Of a DNA stretch of 64,000 bases, positions 17,759 to 25,175 are shown piece after piece; the first letter of the stretch is position 1, and every line of letters begins with the position of its first letter. The position numbers and the translations under genes were made by a program. Origin of the DNA: Clostridia bacterium (GTDB taxonomy: Bacteria > Bacillota > Clostridia > UMGS1840); assembly GCA_017936745.1 (NCBI GenBank), contig JAGBEY010000015.1, forward strand, positions 107,566 through 171,565, in the 5' to 3' direction. Below the pieces are notes generated by a model. The model was not told where the DNA came from, did not search any database, and was given only the letters and a program-made list of their open reading frames with translations.

Positions 17759-18416
17759 TATTATCAATCCTTTCCCTGATTATATCACGCATAAATAATC
17801 CGTTGATATCATCAACCTCTTGCTGAAGTCTGAACTGCTTATTAGCTTCTTCGTTTCGTTTTTTTCTTTTGATATAATATTCTGCACTGTCTGCAATTTC
17901 ATACTTTTGGAATTTGATTGCATCAAATGCTTTTTTACTTTTTAATACAATCTGCTCACCGAGTTTTCCAAGCTTCATTGCTTCAGATAATTGCTCGATG
18001 GAGATCTGGTTGTTTACAAATGCTCTTGCGAATGAGAAGTATGAGTCATCTGCACGGTAGCCTGTGATAATATCATAGTTTGATATATCGGGCAGGAAGT
18101 TATTTAACAAATAATCTCTACCTTGTTTTGACACCGCAGTTGATACTCTGAAGTTTCTGTTATTGGCAAGAACCGCAAGCCAGTTTAGTATTGTATATTC
18201 ATCGTCTGATAAGTCAAGTGTAGTGAGTCCATCTATATTAAGTTCATAGCAGTTAGCATATCCGTCTTTGGCAGGTTTCTGACAAGCCCACTCTTTTGCA
18301 AGTTCCAAAGTTTCTGTGCAATAGAATCCCAAGCCATAGTCATTATTTTCTTTGCCTAAACCGAATACAGGCTTTTCAATTATTTCCGGAGAGCCATGCC
18401 ATATTATTTTTTTCAT
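17739..18416 (-). CDS. DUF3990 protein, probable ADP-ribosyltransferase-like toxin
   Basis: 225 residues beginning WHGSPEIIEKPVFG and continuing YGLGFYCTETLELAKEWAC, the conserved start of DUF3990, a family with an ADP-ribosyltransferase-like fold. SFARAFVNNQIS and the repeated SKKAFDAIKF are also typical. AGGAGTGATAG precedes the ATG. It overlaps the downstream XRE gene by about 20 bases, so a toxin-antitoxin module stabilising the element is the best reading; enzymatic activity is not proven. Confidence 0.75.
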   Translation of the reverse strand: MKKIIWHGSPEIIEKPVFGLGKENNDYGLGFYCTETLELAKEWACQKPAKDGYANCYELNIDGLTTLDLSDDEYTILNWLAVLANNRNFRVSTAVSKQGRDYLLNNFLPDISNYDIITGYRADDSYFSFARAFVNNQISIEQLSEAMKLGKLGEQIVLKSKKAFDAIKFQKYEIADSAEYYIKRKKRNEEANKQFRLQQEVDDINGLFMRDIIRERIDNNDSRLR

Positions 18417-18541
18417 TCTATCACTCCTAACTTTACATTTAACATTATATCACCAAAGTGATAGCTTGTCAATGATATATGAAAAATTGATAAGATTTTT
18501 TATGGACATATAGCAGTGACTCTCCAGACTTAATTATTCAA

Positions 18542-18955
18542 TTATAACAGCCAATCATCATCGTAGTTCTTGTCTTCTTTTACGAAAGGATATTGTATTG
18601 CACCGTTGATTTTTTTCACCTCCTCAATGCAACTTTTATGGAGAGTGTCAGCGTTCTCATAATTGATTCTAAATTGTTTAACTAACAGCCAAAATATTTT
18701 TGAAGTTTCGACAGCTTGTTTGAACATTAATCGTGCAGTACGATTCTCAAACTTTTTCATCATTCCAGACAAATTATCTCTGATGGTTTGATTAATATAT
18801 TCTTCATTATTTTTGTTATGTAAGTACAGATTATAGAACCTAACAGCCTGAGCGATGTATTCACTTCTGCTTTCATAATCAGACGCAAATACGTTTGCAT
18901 CACACTCTTTTAAATCTTTATCTTCAATCCAAAAACTTATATGTTTTTTTGCCAT
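18542..18955 (-). CDS. Small ribbon-helix-helix-like protein, paralogue A
   Basis: 137 residues starting KKHISFWIEDKDLKECD, followed by YESRSEYIAQAVRFYN, which resembles the strand-helix-helix of a ribbon-helix-helix DNA-binding domain; the rest is helical. It is paralogous to the adjacent protein at 18984-19388 (shared ISxWI, RSEYI/RSEFV, INGAI). AAAGGAG precedes the ATG. In mobilisable elements such proteins can be relaxase accessory factors, but no relaxase is seen here. Confidence 0.65.
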   Translation of the reverse strand: MAKKHISFWIEDKDLKECDANVFASDYESRSEYIAQAVRFYNLYLHNKNNEEYINQTIRDNLSGMMKKFENRTARLMFKQAVETSKIFWLLVKQFRINYENADTLHKSCIEEVKKINGAIQYPFVKEDKNYDDDWLL

Positions 18956-18983
18956 TTTCTTTCGCTCCTTTTGTCAAAATATT

Positions 18984-19388
18984 TTACTTTAAATCTCTGT
19001 TTGATGATGGAAAAGTTATTGCTCCATTGATGCGTTTCGCTTCTTTAACACATTCAGTATGAAGCTCATCATAGTCTTCAATTCCGTGTTCAAGCCCATC
19101 AAATAATATTCTGCAAGTCTTTGCAGATTCAACTATTAACTTAAACATTTGTCTTCCAATTCTGTTTTCAAGACTATCTAACATAGCTTCCATACGATTT
19201 AGAATTTCAACATTCACATATTCTGAAATGTGTCTGTTAAATAAATACGAATTATAAAATTCAAGTGCCTGCACAACAAATTCGCTACGAGTCTTCACAT
19301 CGTACCGAATTTGATTGATATCACACTCTTTCAATAAGCTGTTGGGAATCCATATACTTATATGTTTACTTTCTTTTTGTTTACTCAT
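18984..19388 (-). CDS. Small ribbon-helix-helix-like protein, paralogue B
   Basis: 134 residues, same plan as its downstream neighbour: KHISIWIPNSLLKECD, then VKTRSEFVVQALEFYN, helical remainder and INGAITFP near the end. The two genes are a tandem duplication separated by 28 bases. AAAGGAGG precedes the ATG. It borders a 650-bp non-coding region that could contain its binding sites. Confidence 0.65.
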   Translation of the reverse strand: MSKQKESKHISIWIPNSLLKECDINQIRYDVKTRSEFVVQALEFYNSYLFNRHISEYVNVEILNRMEAMLDSLENRIGRQMFKLIVESAKTCRILFDGLEHGIEDYDELHTECVKEAKRINGAITFPSSNRDLK

Positions 19389-20048
19389 TCAAAATCCTCC
19401 TTTTTGGTGTTGCACATTGCAAATCACCCGATATTTATCGCTTTAATCCTGTGTTTCACCTTATATAGCACCCGATATGACACCAAATTGCCTACAATAA
19501 CACCATCCCGAACGGCTCTGCCGTGCGGTGTTAGAGGCTCAGGGGCATCAAAATGCACCTGTGCTTTTTCCTGCTTCAATTTATTTTGACTGATTTTCAG
19601 TCTAATTGCAGTGATTTTCGTATAGCAGATTTATCATTTTAGCAACGATTCGTTTTACATATGATTTTATACCGATAGGGTTATTGGATTAAAAATATAT
19701 TTATTCTAATCAGGAACACACCATCTATTTTAACGCCTCAGTAGCCCTGTTCAACCTTGGGTTCGAGCGACTAAACTGTTCGAGGGTGTGTAATTACCTT
19801 ACTGCTATTTTTTAACTTCAAGCCTCCATTGTTGAGCCTTGGTACATTGCGAGAGTTTGTATTGAAGGGATATTGGAATAAAAAATAATTAATTTGCGAA
19901 TTTCTACAAGAAGTGCCAATCAATTAAATCATCGATGTATTTCATTGCTTATATTATTCTTTTGCAATATCCCTTATTGTATTATTATCTAAGTATTATT
20001 TGTAGTCTATCCTGACACTACCTCAGGCAAATGTGAGCCACTATATTT
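19389..20048. other. 650-bp non-coding region of the element
   Basis: No gene is supported on either strand. A G+C-rich hairpin occurs around 19489-19520 (ACGGCTCTGCCGT core flanked by ACACC and GGTGT). Several imperfect repeats and A+T-rich stretches follow. Position between DNA-binding-like proteins and a replication/transfer-type HTH protein makes an origin or regulatory region possible; nothing more can be shown. Confidence 0.35.
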
Positions 20049-20351
20049 TTAGCCTGTTCCGTAAACCTTACCTGTAAATTTATAGAGATTTGATGTAGAA
20101 GAACCATTTTTCCTTTTTCGATTTATCTTTTTAAGATAACCTTTGTCCACAAGTTCAGGAATTGCTCTTTTAACCGTGCTTAAACTAATGTCTATATCTT
20201 TGGCTATTGTATTAAGTGATGGATAGCAGATATCTTGCTTCCCGGCTCGCATCAGTAGATAACACAGTATGCGAAATTCTGCTTTGGATATGTTTTTATC
20301 TGTGATAAGTTTGTTTAGTATGTTTGTGAAATTGTTATTTAATTTTGGCAT
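20049..20351 (-). CDS. Small winged helix-turn-helix protein
   Basis: 100 residues with SKAEFRILCYLLMRAG and YPSLNTIAKDIDISLSTVKRAIPELVDKGYLKKI, a typical winged helix like the N-terminal domain of plasmid and ICE replication initiators (HTH_36 type). It ends soon after the wing, so it is either a free regulator or a shortened initiator. GGAGGAATTATA precedes the ATG. Confidence 0.75.
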   Translation of the reverse strand: MPKLNNNFTNILNKLITDKNISKAEFRILCYLLMRAGKQDICYPSLNTIAKDIDISLSTVKRAIPELVDKGYLKKINRKRKNGSSTSNLYKFTGKVYGTG

Positions 20352-20465
20352 TATAATTCCTCCGTTTCTGTAATTAAAAAAGCCGCATCATTTCGATACG
20401 ACTAATTTGCTTTATTCATTTCGTTCTTGACTTCATTCTACCAATTCCGCAGAATGAAATTTGCA

Positions 20466-20516
20466 TAAAAAAATCAGGAGTTTTTATGACTTGTATCAGC
20501 CTAAAGCCCCTGATTT
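20466..20516. other. Hairpin near the right end of the element
   Basis: AAATCAGGAG and its near-complement CCCCTGATTTT are separated by about 30 bases. On the minus strand the second arm is followed by T residues, so it could terminate transcription entering from the host side. Confidence 0.45.
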
Positions 20517-20531
20517 TATGCGGTTTTTAAT

Positions 20532-20577
20532 TTTTCACCGATTGGACGCTATCATCAGGTGCTAGTCGGGGCAACTC
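20532..20577. other. attR of the serine-recombinase element
   Basis: The element side carries the arm TTTTCACCGA (20532-20541), then the core TC at 20555-20556, then host tRNA sequence starting AGGTGCTAG. The arm is the mirror of TCGGTGAAAA at 2027-2036 at an identical distance from the core. Confidence 0.85.
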
Positions 20578-20608
20578 GGTGGAGGTTCAAGTCCTCTTAT
20601 CCGCACCA
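20557..20608 (+). pseudogene. 3' half of host tRNA-Leu(CAG)
   Basis: Begins inside the anticodon loop with AGGT, continues with the 3' anticodon stem GCTAG, long variable arm TCGGGGCAACTCGG, T arm GGAGG/TTCAAGT/CCTCT, acceptor TATCCGC and ACCA. It pairs perfectly with the 5' half at 1979-2013 to rebuild one tRNA. Confidence 0.92.
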
Positions 20609-20616
20609 AACAGTAG

Positions 20617-20659
20617 AAATCCGAACCTTGTACCAATCGGTGAAGGGTTCGGATTTTTA
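20617..20659 (+). terminator. Original terminator of the split tRNA-Leu gene
   Basis: 11-bp perfect stem AAATCCGAACC/GGTTCGGATTT with a T run. The unusually long loop contains CCAATCGGTGAA (20633-20644), an exact inverted copy of 20534-20545 in the element's attP arm. Confidence 0.8.
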
Positions 20660-20721
20660 TTATATCTTGACTATCCAAATTTTAATAGTAAACTTAAAAA
20701 ACGCTAATATTGAAATCTCAG

Positions 20722-20754
20722 GAGATAAAACTTTAACCGGTTTTATCTCTTTTT
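20722..20754 (+). terminator. Rho-independent terminator upstream of the RloAB operon
   Basis: GAGATAAAAC pairs with GTTTTATCTC, then TTTTT. It may insulate the RloAB operon from read-through. Confidence 0.7.
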
Positions 20755-20810
20755 ACTTATAAAAAAACACATAAAAGTACATCTGATTGAGGTTTTTTCT
20801 CAATTAGGTG

Positions 20811-20838
20811 TTGACAAAACAGAAAAATTGTGTATAAT
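20811..20838 (+). promoter_or_regulatory. Promoter of the RloAB/winged-helix operon
   Basis: TTGACA (20811-20816), 16-base spacer, TATAAT (20833-20838). The first gene starts at 20872 after AAAAGGAG. An ATTGAG/CTCAAT hairpin lies just upstream (about 20786-20804). Confidence 0.8.
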
Positions 20839-20871
20839 ATATAGTGTAAAGATAAAAAGGAGAAATGTATT

Positions 20872-22143
20872 ATGTTACTTCAATTTAATTTTAAAAATTT
20901 TAAATCTTTTAAAGATGATACAACATTAGACTTAACTGCTACCAAGATTTCTGAATTTAATAATCATGTTATTTCTATTGCCAATGAAAGAATCCTGCCT
21001 GTTGCTGCAATATTTGGGGCAAATGCAAGTGGTAAATCAAATGTTCAAGAAGCATTTCGATACATGGCTATGTATGTAATCAATTCTTTGGATTATGGTG
21101 ACGAGTCAGATGGCAAGAAAAAGAAGTCTAAGTTTTTTAGACCTACCCCATTCTTGTTTGATTCTAAAAGCAAAACCGAAGAATCATCTTTTGAAATCTA
21201 CTTTATAGATTCAGAAGAAAATGGTGCAAAAACATATAACTATGGTTTTACGGTTGATAGCACAGGTGTACGCGAAGAATGGCTCAATTACAAAGCTAAA
21301 ACAACAAGAGGAAATTACAAAAGGATTTTTTATCGCAATGGAGAAGATTATGATTTTTCAGGGATTCCATCAAAAAGCCAAGAAAATTTAAAAATCGCAT
21401 TGGAAAAGGAAACATTAATAGTTTCATTAGGTGCAAAACTCAAAATAGCAAAACTGAAGTTCATCAGAGATTGGTTTCTTAATAATGATTTTGCCGATTT
21501 CGGTAGACCAATTGAAAACTTTTTCTTGTCTCAACTGATACCCGAAGGTTTTGCTGACAATGAAACTGTTAGAAATAAAGTCGTTGATTATTTTGCATCA
21601 TTTGATCCATCTATTATCGGATTTAACGTAGAAGTTTTAAAATCAGACAATGATGATGAAGATGAACATTTAAAAATTGACGCAATCCACAGAATGATTG
21701 ATTCAGATCAAACAACATCTATACCCTTGCAAAATGAATCTGCCGGAACCCTTAAAATGTTTGCACTCTATCCCATGTTAGATGATGTATTGTCTACCGG
21801 AGGTGTATTATTCGTTGATGAATTAAATGCAAGACTACACCCATTATTAGTACGGGCTTTTATCATTACATTCCTTAACCCGGAAATTAACACAAAAAAT
21901 GCTCAGTTAATATTTACCTCTCATGATTCTTGGCAGCTTAACGGAAACATACTTCGAAGAGATGAAATTTGGTTTGCAGAAAAAGACTTGAATGGAATTT
22001 CGAATCTTTATTCATTAGCAGATTTTGTTGATGAGGATGGAGTTAAGATACGTAAGGACGAAAACTATGAGAAAAATTATCTGTTAGGAAAATATGGTGC
22101 GATTCCTTCCTTAAGGTACTTTGATATGTTTAAGGAGGAATAG
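20872..22143 (+). CDS. AAA/ABC-type ATPase, RloA-like
   Basis: A 423-residue ATPase of the COG1106/AAA_15-21 group found in abortive-infection loci. It opens with LLQFNFKNFKSFKDDTTLDL, the Walker A is FGANASGKSN, the signature region is NESAGTLKMFAL and the Walker B is VLFVDELNARLHP, followed by LIFTSHD. In RloAB/AbiL-type systems this ATPase is thought to sense infection and control RloB. The RloB gene starts three bases after its stop. Confidence 0.88.
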   Translation: MLLQFNFKNFKSFKDDTTLDLTATKISEFNNHVISIANERILPVAAIFGANASGKSNVQEAFRYMAMYVINSLDYGDESDGKKKKSKFFRPTPFLFDSKSKTEESSFEIYFIDSEENGAKTYNYGFTVDSTGVREEWLNYKAKTTRGNYKRIFYRNGEDYDFSGIPSKSQENLKIALEKETLIVSLGAKLKIAKLKFIRDWFLNNDFADFGRPIENFFLSQLIPEGFADNETVRNKVVDYFASFDPSIIGFNVEVLKSDNDDEDEHLKIDAIHRMIDSDQTTSIPLQNESAGTLKMFALYPMLDDVLSTGGVLFVDELNARLHPLLVRAFIITFLNPEINTKNAQLIFTSHDSWQLNGNILRRDEIWFAEKDLNGISNLYSLADFVDEDGVKIRKDENYEKNYLLGKYGAIPSLRYFDMFKEE

Positions 22144-22146
22144 TAT

Positions 22147-22806
22147 ATGCCTCGATACGAAAGAAATGGAAGTAGAAAACCAAGAGAATTGACAAATCGA
22201 AGAACCCCTCAACTTGGCTACTATTTTATAGTTACTGACACTAAGGAGACCGAACAGAACTATATGTATGGCCTAAGAGATTCTATTCCAAAAGAGCTAC
22301 AAGGAAAACTTGTAATAAAAGTTATAAAGACTAAAACAAAAAATCTTGTGGAGGAAGCTCTTAATTTGGCATCATTAAATCCTCAGTTTGGTGAAACATG
22401 GATTATTTTTGATAGAGATCAAGTTCAAGATTTTGACGAAATAATCCGCCAAGCAGAGGACAAAGGTATCAAAGTCGGATGGACAAACCCCTGCATAGAA
22501 GCATGGTTTAGTGCATATTTCGGCAAGATGCCTACATACCAAGATTCAGTAACGTGTTGTGCAGGGTTCGGAAGAACATATGAACAAGCTTCAGGCCAAA
22601 AATATGTTAAATCAGACCGTGAAATATATAATAAGTTAAACCGTTTTGGCAATGAATCTGAAGCAATTAAACTTGCTCAAAGAAAATACGAAGAACACAA
22701 ATCAAATTGCAAGTGTAAACCATCAGAAATGTGCCCTTGTACATCGGTTCATCTTTTGGTAAATGAAGTAAAATCTAAAATTGAGCAAGAAGATGGAAAG
22801 GAATAA
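22147..22806 (+). CDS. RloB-like protein
   Basis: 219 residues with the RloB family features: the N-terminal YYFIVTDTKETEQNY (compare FxIvtEGxxTE), WIIFDRDQVQDFDEII with paired acidic residues, and NPCIEAWFSAYFG. The fold is Toprim-like and proposed to be a nuclease. A cysteine cluster CKCKPSEMCPC lies near the C-terminus. It is the second gene of a tight operon and is the probable effector of the ATPase. Confidence 0.85.
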   Translation: MPRYERNGSRKPRELTNRRTPQLGYYFIVTDTKETEQNYMYGLRDSIPKELQGKLVIKVIKTKTKNLVEEALNLASLNPQFGETWIIFDRDQVQDFDEIIRQAEDKGIKVGWTNPCIEAWFSAYFGKMPTYQDSVTCCAGFGRTYEQASGQKYVKSDREIYNKLNRFGNESEAIKLAQRKYEEHKSNCKCKPSEMCPCTSVHLLVNEVKSKIEQEDGKE

Positions 22807-22809
22807 CAA

Positions 22810-23169
22810 ATGGAATCAAACAGTATAGAAAAATTACTTGAATCAATATTACAAGAAATTAGCTTGTTGACTGTGCAAACAAAAGCCAGTGCTATTAAGC
22901 GTTTTAATGCAGAGTATCTTACTACTGATGTAAGAAAGAGAGCCTATGAAAAAATTGATGGCGAAAAAACATTAAAAGAAATAAGCGATGAACTTGGTTG
23001 CAATCTTCGCACACTACAAATTTTTGGTGCTTCTCTCGTTGAAAATAACCTTGTCGATTTTATAAAGCAAGGAAATAGTAAAATTTTATCTAAAAACATT
23101 TCAAAAATTGCGGTCTATTATGCACAAAAAGAATTAACTAAGGAGGATATTGATGATGGACAAGTATGA
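22810..23169 (+). CDS. Small winged-helix protein 1 of four
   Basis: 119 residues: an N-terminal amphipathic helix (IEKLLESILQEISLL), then YLTTDVRKRAYEKIDGEKTLKEISDELG and a recognition-helix-like segment ending LVENNLVDFI. It is clearly homologous to the protein at 23482 (YLTT..R...Y...DG.K.LKEIS) and more distantly to those at 23150 and 23793. Starts three bases after rloB. No named family. Confidence 0.7.
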   Translation: MESNSIEKLLESILQEISLLTVQTKASAIKRFNAEYLTTDVRKRAYEKIDGEKTLKEISDELGCNLRTLQIFGASLVENNLVDFIKQGNSKILSKNISKIAVYYAQKELTKEDIDDGQV

Positions 23170-23482
23170 GGAACTAACAACCATGTTCGCAGAATTTTTA
23201 ACAATATATAAATTTGTGAACAAAAAAACAATTGCAGATATGCTTTCTGCTGAATTGAACAAAACACAACTTCTTGAAATTTATCAGCTTACAGATGGAA
23301 AAAACTCTACTCGAGATATTGCTACCAAGCTTACTCAAAAGTGTGCACATGGAACCATTGCAAATATTTGGAAAAGATGGGCTTTGAAGGGAATTGTTGT
23401 ACCTGCAGAAACAAAAGGCCGTTTCAAAGCTGCATTTAATCTCGAAGAATACGGAATAACAGAAGTAAAGGAGGAAGAATAA
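23150..23482 (+). CDS. Small winged-helix protein 2 of four
   Basis: 110 residues; the shared core is seen as LNKTQLLEIYQLTDGKNSTRD followed by IANIWKRWALKGIVV. It overlaps the previous gene by about 20 bases and the next by one base (TAATG), so translation is coupled. The C-terminal tail is acidic. Function unknown; the helix-turn-helix implies nucleic-acid or protein-docking function. Confidence 0.7.
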   Translation: MMMDKYEELTTMFAEFLTIYKFVNKKTIADMLSAELNKTQLLEIYQLTDGKNSTRDIATKLTQKCAHGTIANIWKRWALKGIVVPAETKGRFKAAFNLEEYGITEVKEEE

Positions 23483-23781
23483 TGGATTGTAATGAGCAGA
23501 TTCTTCAGGAATTAAAATCAATTCGCAAATTACTCACAATTTTCTCTCAAGATAAAATCGAGGATTTTAACGATAGTATTAAAACAAAATACTTAACCAC
23601 TCCCCAAAGGCAGCAGATGTATGAACTGTTTGATGGAACAAAATCTCTTAAAGAAATATCCGAAATCGTTAAAGTATCTTCTGAGGCCGTGAGACAATTT
23701 GCTGTCTTGTTAGAACAAGCCGGGCTTGTTGAGTATGTGATAGTAAGCAATAAGCAAAAAAATCCAAAACGAATTTTTTAA
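23482..23781 (+). CDS. Small winged-helix protein 3 of four
   Basis: 99 residues, closest relative of protein 1: KYLTTPQRQQMYELFDG, TKSLKEISEIVKVS and LLEQAGLVEYV align along most of the chain. The start ATG overlaps the preceding stop; AAAGGAGGAAGA lies before it. Confidence 0.7.
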   Translation: MDCNEQILQELKSIRKLLTIFSQDKIEDFNDSIKTKYLTTPQRQQMYELFDGTKSLKEISEIVKVSSEAVRQFAVLLEQAGLVEYVIVSNKQKNPKRIF

Positions 23782-23792
23782 GGAGAGTAACA

Positions 23793-24206
23793 ATGTCAGG
23801 GACAATTAACGAGAAAGTTGAACAATTATCTGATGATATAATAAAAATAAAAAACGATTTAAATATTGTAAAGGCTAACACACAGGTAAGTGCAAATCTT
23901 TTATCAATTTTACACGGCGATAACATTCTAGAAATGGTTTTTGTGACTGCAAAGAATGAAAAATTGTGTAAAGCTTTAGTTCTATGCAAAGAGCCCAAAA
24001 CCGCTAAAGATCTGTGTGAAAACCTTGGCATCAAAGCGCCCAATATAAGAAAGCAGATCATTGACAAGCTCATTGATGCTTCTCTTTTAACTGTTGCAGA
24101 CAAAAAAGGTCAACGTGAAGTTTATCGCAGAGCTTTGTATTTGGATATGATAGGATTTGATCAAGCTGCTGTAAAAAAATATCCGAATTTGAAGGAGACT
24201 ATATGA
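23793..24206 (+). CDS. Small winged-helix protein 4 of four
   Basis: 137 residues with a longer N-terminal coiled coil (INEKVEQLSDDIIKIKNDL) and the core KLCKALVLCKEPKTAKDLCE...IRKQIIDKLIDASLL, then a wing-like EVYRRALYL. It is the most divergent of the four. AAGGAGAG precedes the ATG; the stop overlaps the next start (ATGA). Confidence 0.7.
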   Translation: MSGTINEKVEQLSDDIIKIKNDLNIVKANTQVSANLLSILHGDNILEMVFVTAKNEKLCKALVLCKEPKTAKDLCENLGIKAPNIRKQIIDKLIDASLLTVADKKGQREVYRRALYLDMIGFDQAAVKKYPNLKETI

Positions 24207-24862
24207 ATATATATTCAATACTGTTTGTATCTATAATTCTATGTGCATTATATTGTTGTGTCATATTAGTTTTCCCCGAAACATACAAAAAAACTTCGGC
24301 AAAAACGGGAATCAACATCCTAATATATCTTTCTGTTTTAAGTTATTGTATTGCATTAACCTTATTATATAAATACAGGAATATTAATATATTGGCTAAG
24401 CAAATAGATGCTAAGGTGGCATTAATAATTATACTTAGCATTACGGTTCTTCTTTTCACAGTAAATATACTCTGCCCAGCATTCTGCATTATGGTTAAGC
24501 AAAACCGAAAGGAAACAGAAACTGCAACCCAATTTAATAGGTTAATTTTTCAATACAAATATCAAAGCGATAAAAGAACTGAATCTATAAAACAATTAGC
24601 AGTTTTCCAAGAAGTAAATAAGAAGTTTTTATGTGAATATGGAATAGAACTATATGTACCTGAACTAATAAAACAATCAAATAATGTGGTACATCTTGCA
24701 CCTGAAAAATTAATAAATACACTAGAAGATTATTCAATCAAAATCTTAAAAGAAACAACCGACTATATGCCTAATCCGTTTTCTAACAGTAGTGTTGTAT
24801 TTTCATTTGGCATATCGACTTTGTTAACATTAATTTTATCATATGTTGCTATTATGCCGTAA
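24203..24862 (+). CDS. Membrane protein closing the RloAB operon
   Basis: 219 residues with three N-terminal transmembrane segments (from IYSILFVSIILCALYCCVIL to about residue 95), a cytoplasmic region of about 100 residues and one more hydrophobic C-terminal helix (FSFGISTLLTLILSYVAIM). No family recognised. ATGA overlap with the preceding winged-helix gene and the terminator at 24954 make it the last member of the seven-gene unit. Confidence 0.7.
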   Translation: MNIYSILFVSIILCALYCCVILVFPETYKKTSAKTGINILIYLSVLSYCIALTLLYKYRNINILAKQIDAKVALIIILSITVLLFTVNILCPAFCIMVKQNRKETETATQFNRLIFQYKYQSDKRTESIKQLAVFQEVNKKFLCEYGIELYVPELIKQSNNVVHLAPEKLINTLEDYSIKILKETTDYMPNPFSNSSVVFSFGISTLLTLILSYVAIMP

Positions 24863-24950
24863 TAAAAAACGATTTTGTCAACATGAATTATTTGAATTAG
24901 AATATATAAAAAAACAATTAATATTAAAACATATATGTACAGTTAAGGAT

Positions 24951-25160
24951 TTAGAGATAAAGCCACAATGGGTTTATCTCTTTTTTTATATATTTTTTCC
25001 GCACATTCGTCAAAGTAAAAGCCTTCTGATAAAATGAAGATATCAAATTTGAAGGAGGCGTTAACGCTAATTTCCTGCCGCAGACTCCGCAAAGCGTACC
25101 GCGTTCAATATATTTACATTCTTCAATACATTCAACGTATTTTCTTGTTAGTTTTCCCAT
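24951..25160 (-). pseudogene. Small CxxC protein with a foreign or lost C-terminus
   Basis: The first 32 codons read as a credible protein start (MGKLTRKYVEC, then LCGVCGRKLA with a CxxC) and follow AGGAGG. From about 25060 leftward the translation becomes low-complexity and runs through the terminator of the RloAB operon. The simplest reading is a host gene whose 3' part was replaced when the RloAB block arrived. Confidence 0.35.
24954..24987 (+). terminator. Terminator of the RloAB operon
   Basis: GAGATAAA/TTTATCTC stem with a run of T residues. Confidence 0.8.
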
Positions 25161-25175
25161 ATCAAAACCTCCTTT

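Larger units (their letters stand above)
2014..20556. mobile_element. 18.5-kb integrative element inserted in tRNA-Leu(CAG), carrying a defence cluster
   Basis: Boundaries come from the split tRNA: host sequence stops after TTC at 2013 and resumes with AGGT at 20557, with only the dinucleotide TC shared. That matches large serine recombinase chemistry, and such a recombinase is encoded at the left end. Cargo includes a replacement tRNA-Leu(CAG), a type I restriction-modification operon with inserted genes, TIR, HNH and cyclase-like proteins, a DUF3990/XRE pair, a secreted InlB-repeat protein and several small DNA-binding-like proteins. No relaxase, conjugation or phage structural gene is visible, so transfer would need a helper. 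Confidence 0.9.

Noticed and set aside
3993..20351. Element as a prophage or a complete ICE
   Set aside because: No capsid, tail, terminase, relaxase or type IV secretion genes are seen.
20559..20762. Plus-strand frame over the tRNA 3' half
   Set aside because: It reads through tRNA and two terminators and has no protein-like content.
24843..25037. Short plus-strand frame after the membrane protein
   Set aside because: No ribosome site, overlaps the preceding gene and crosses the operon terminator.
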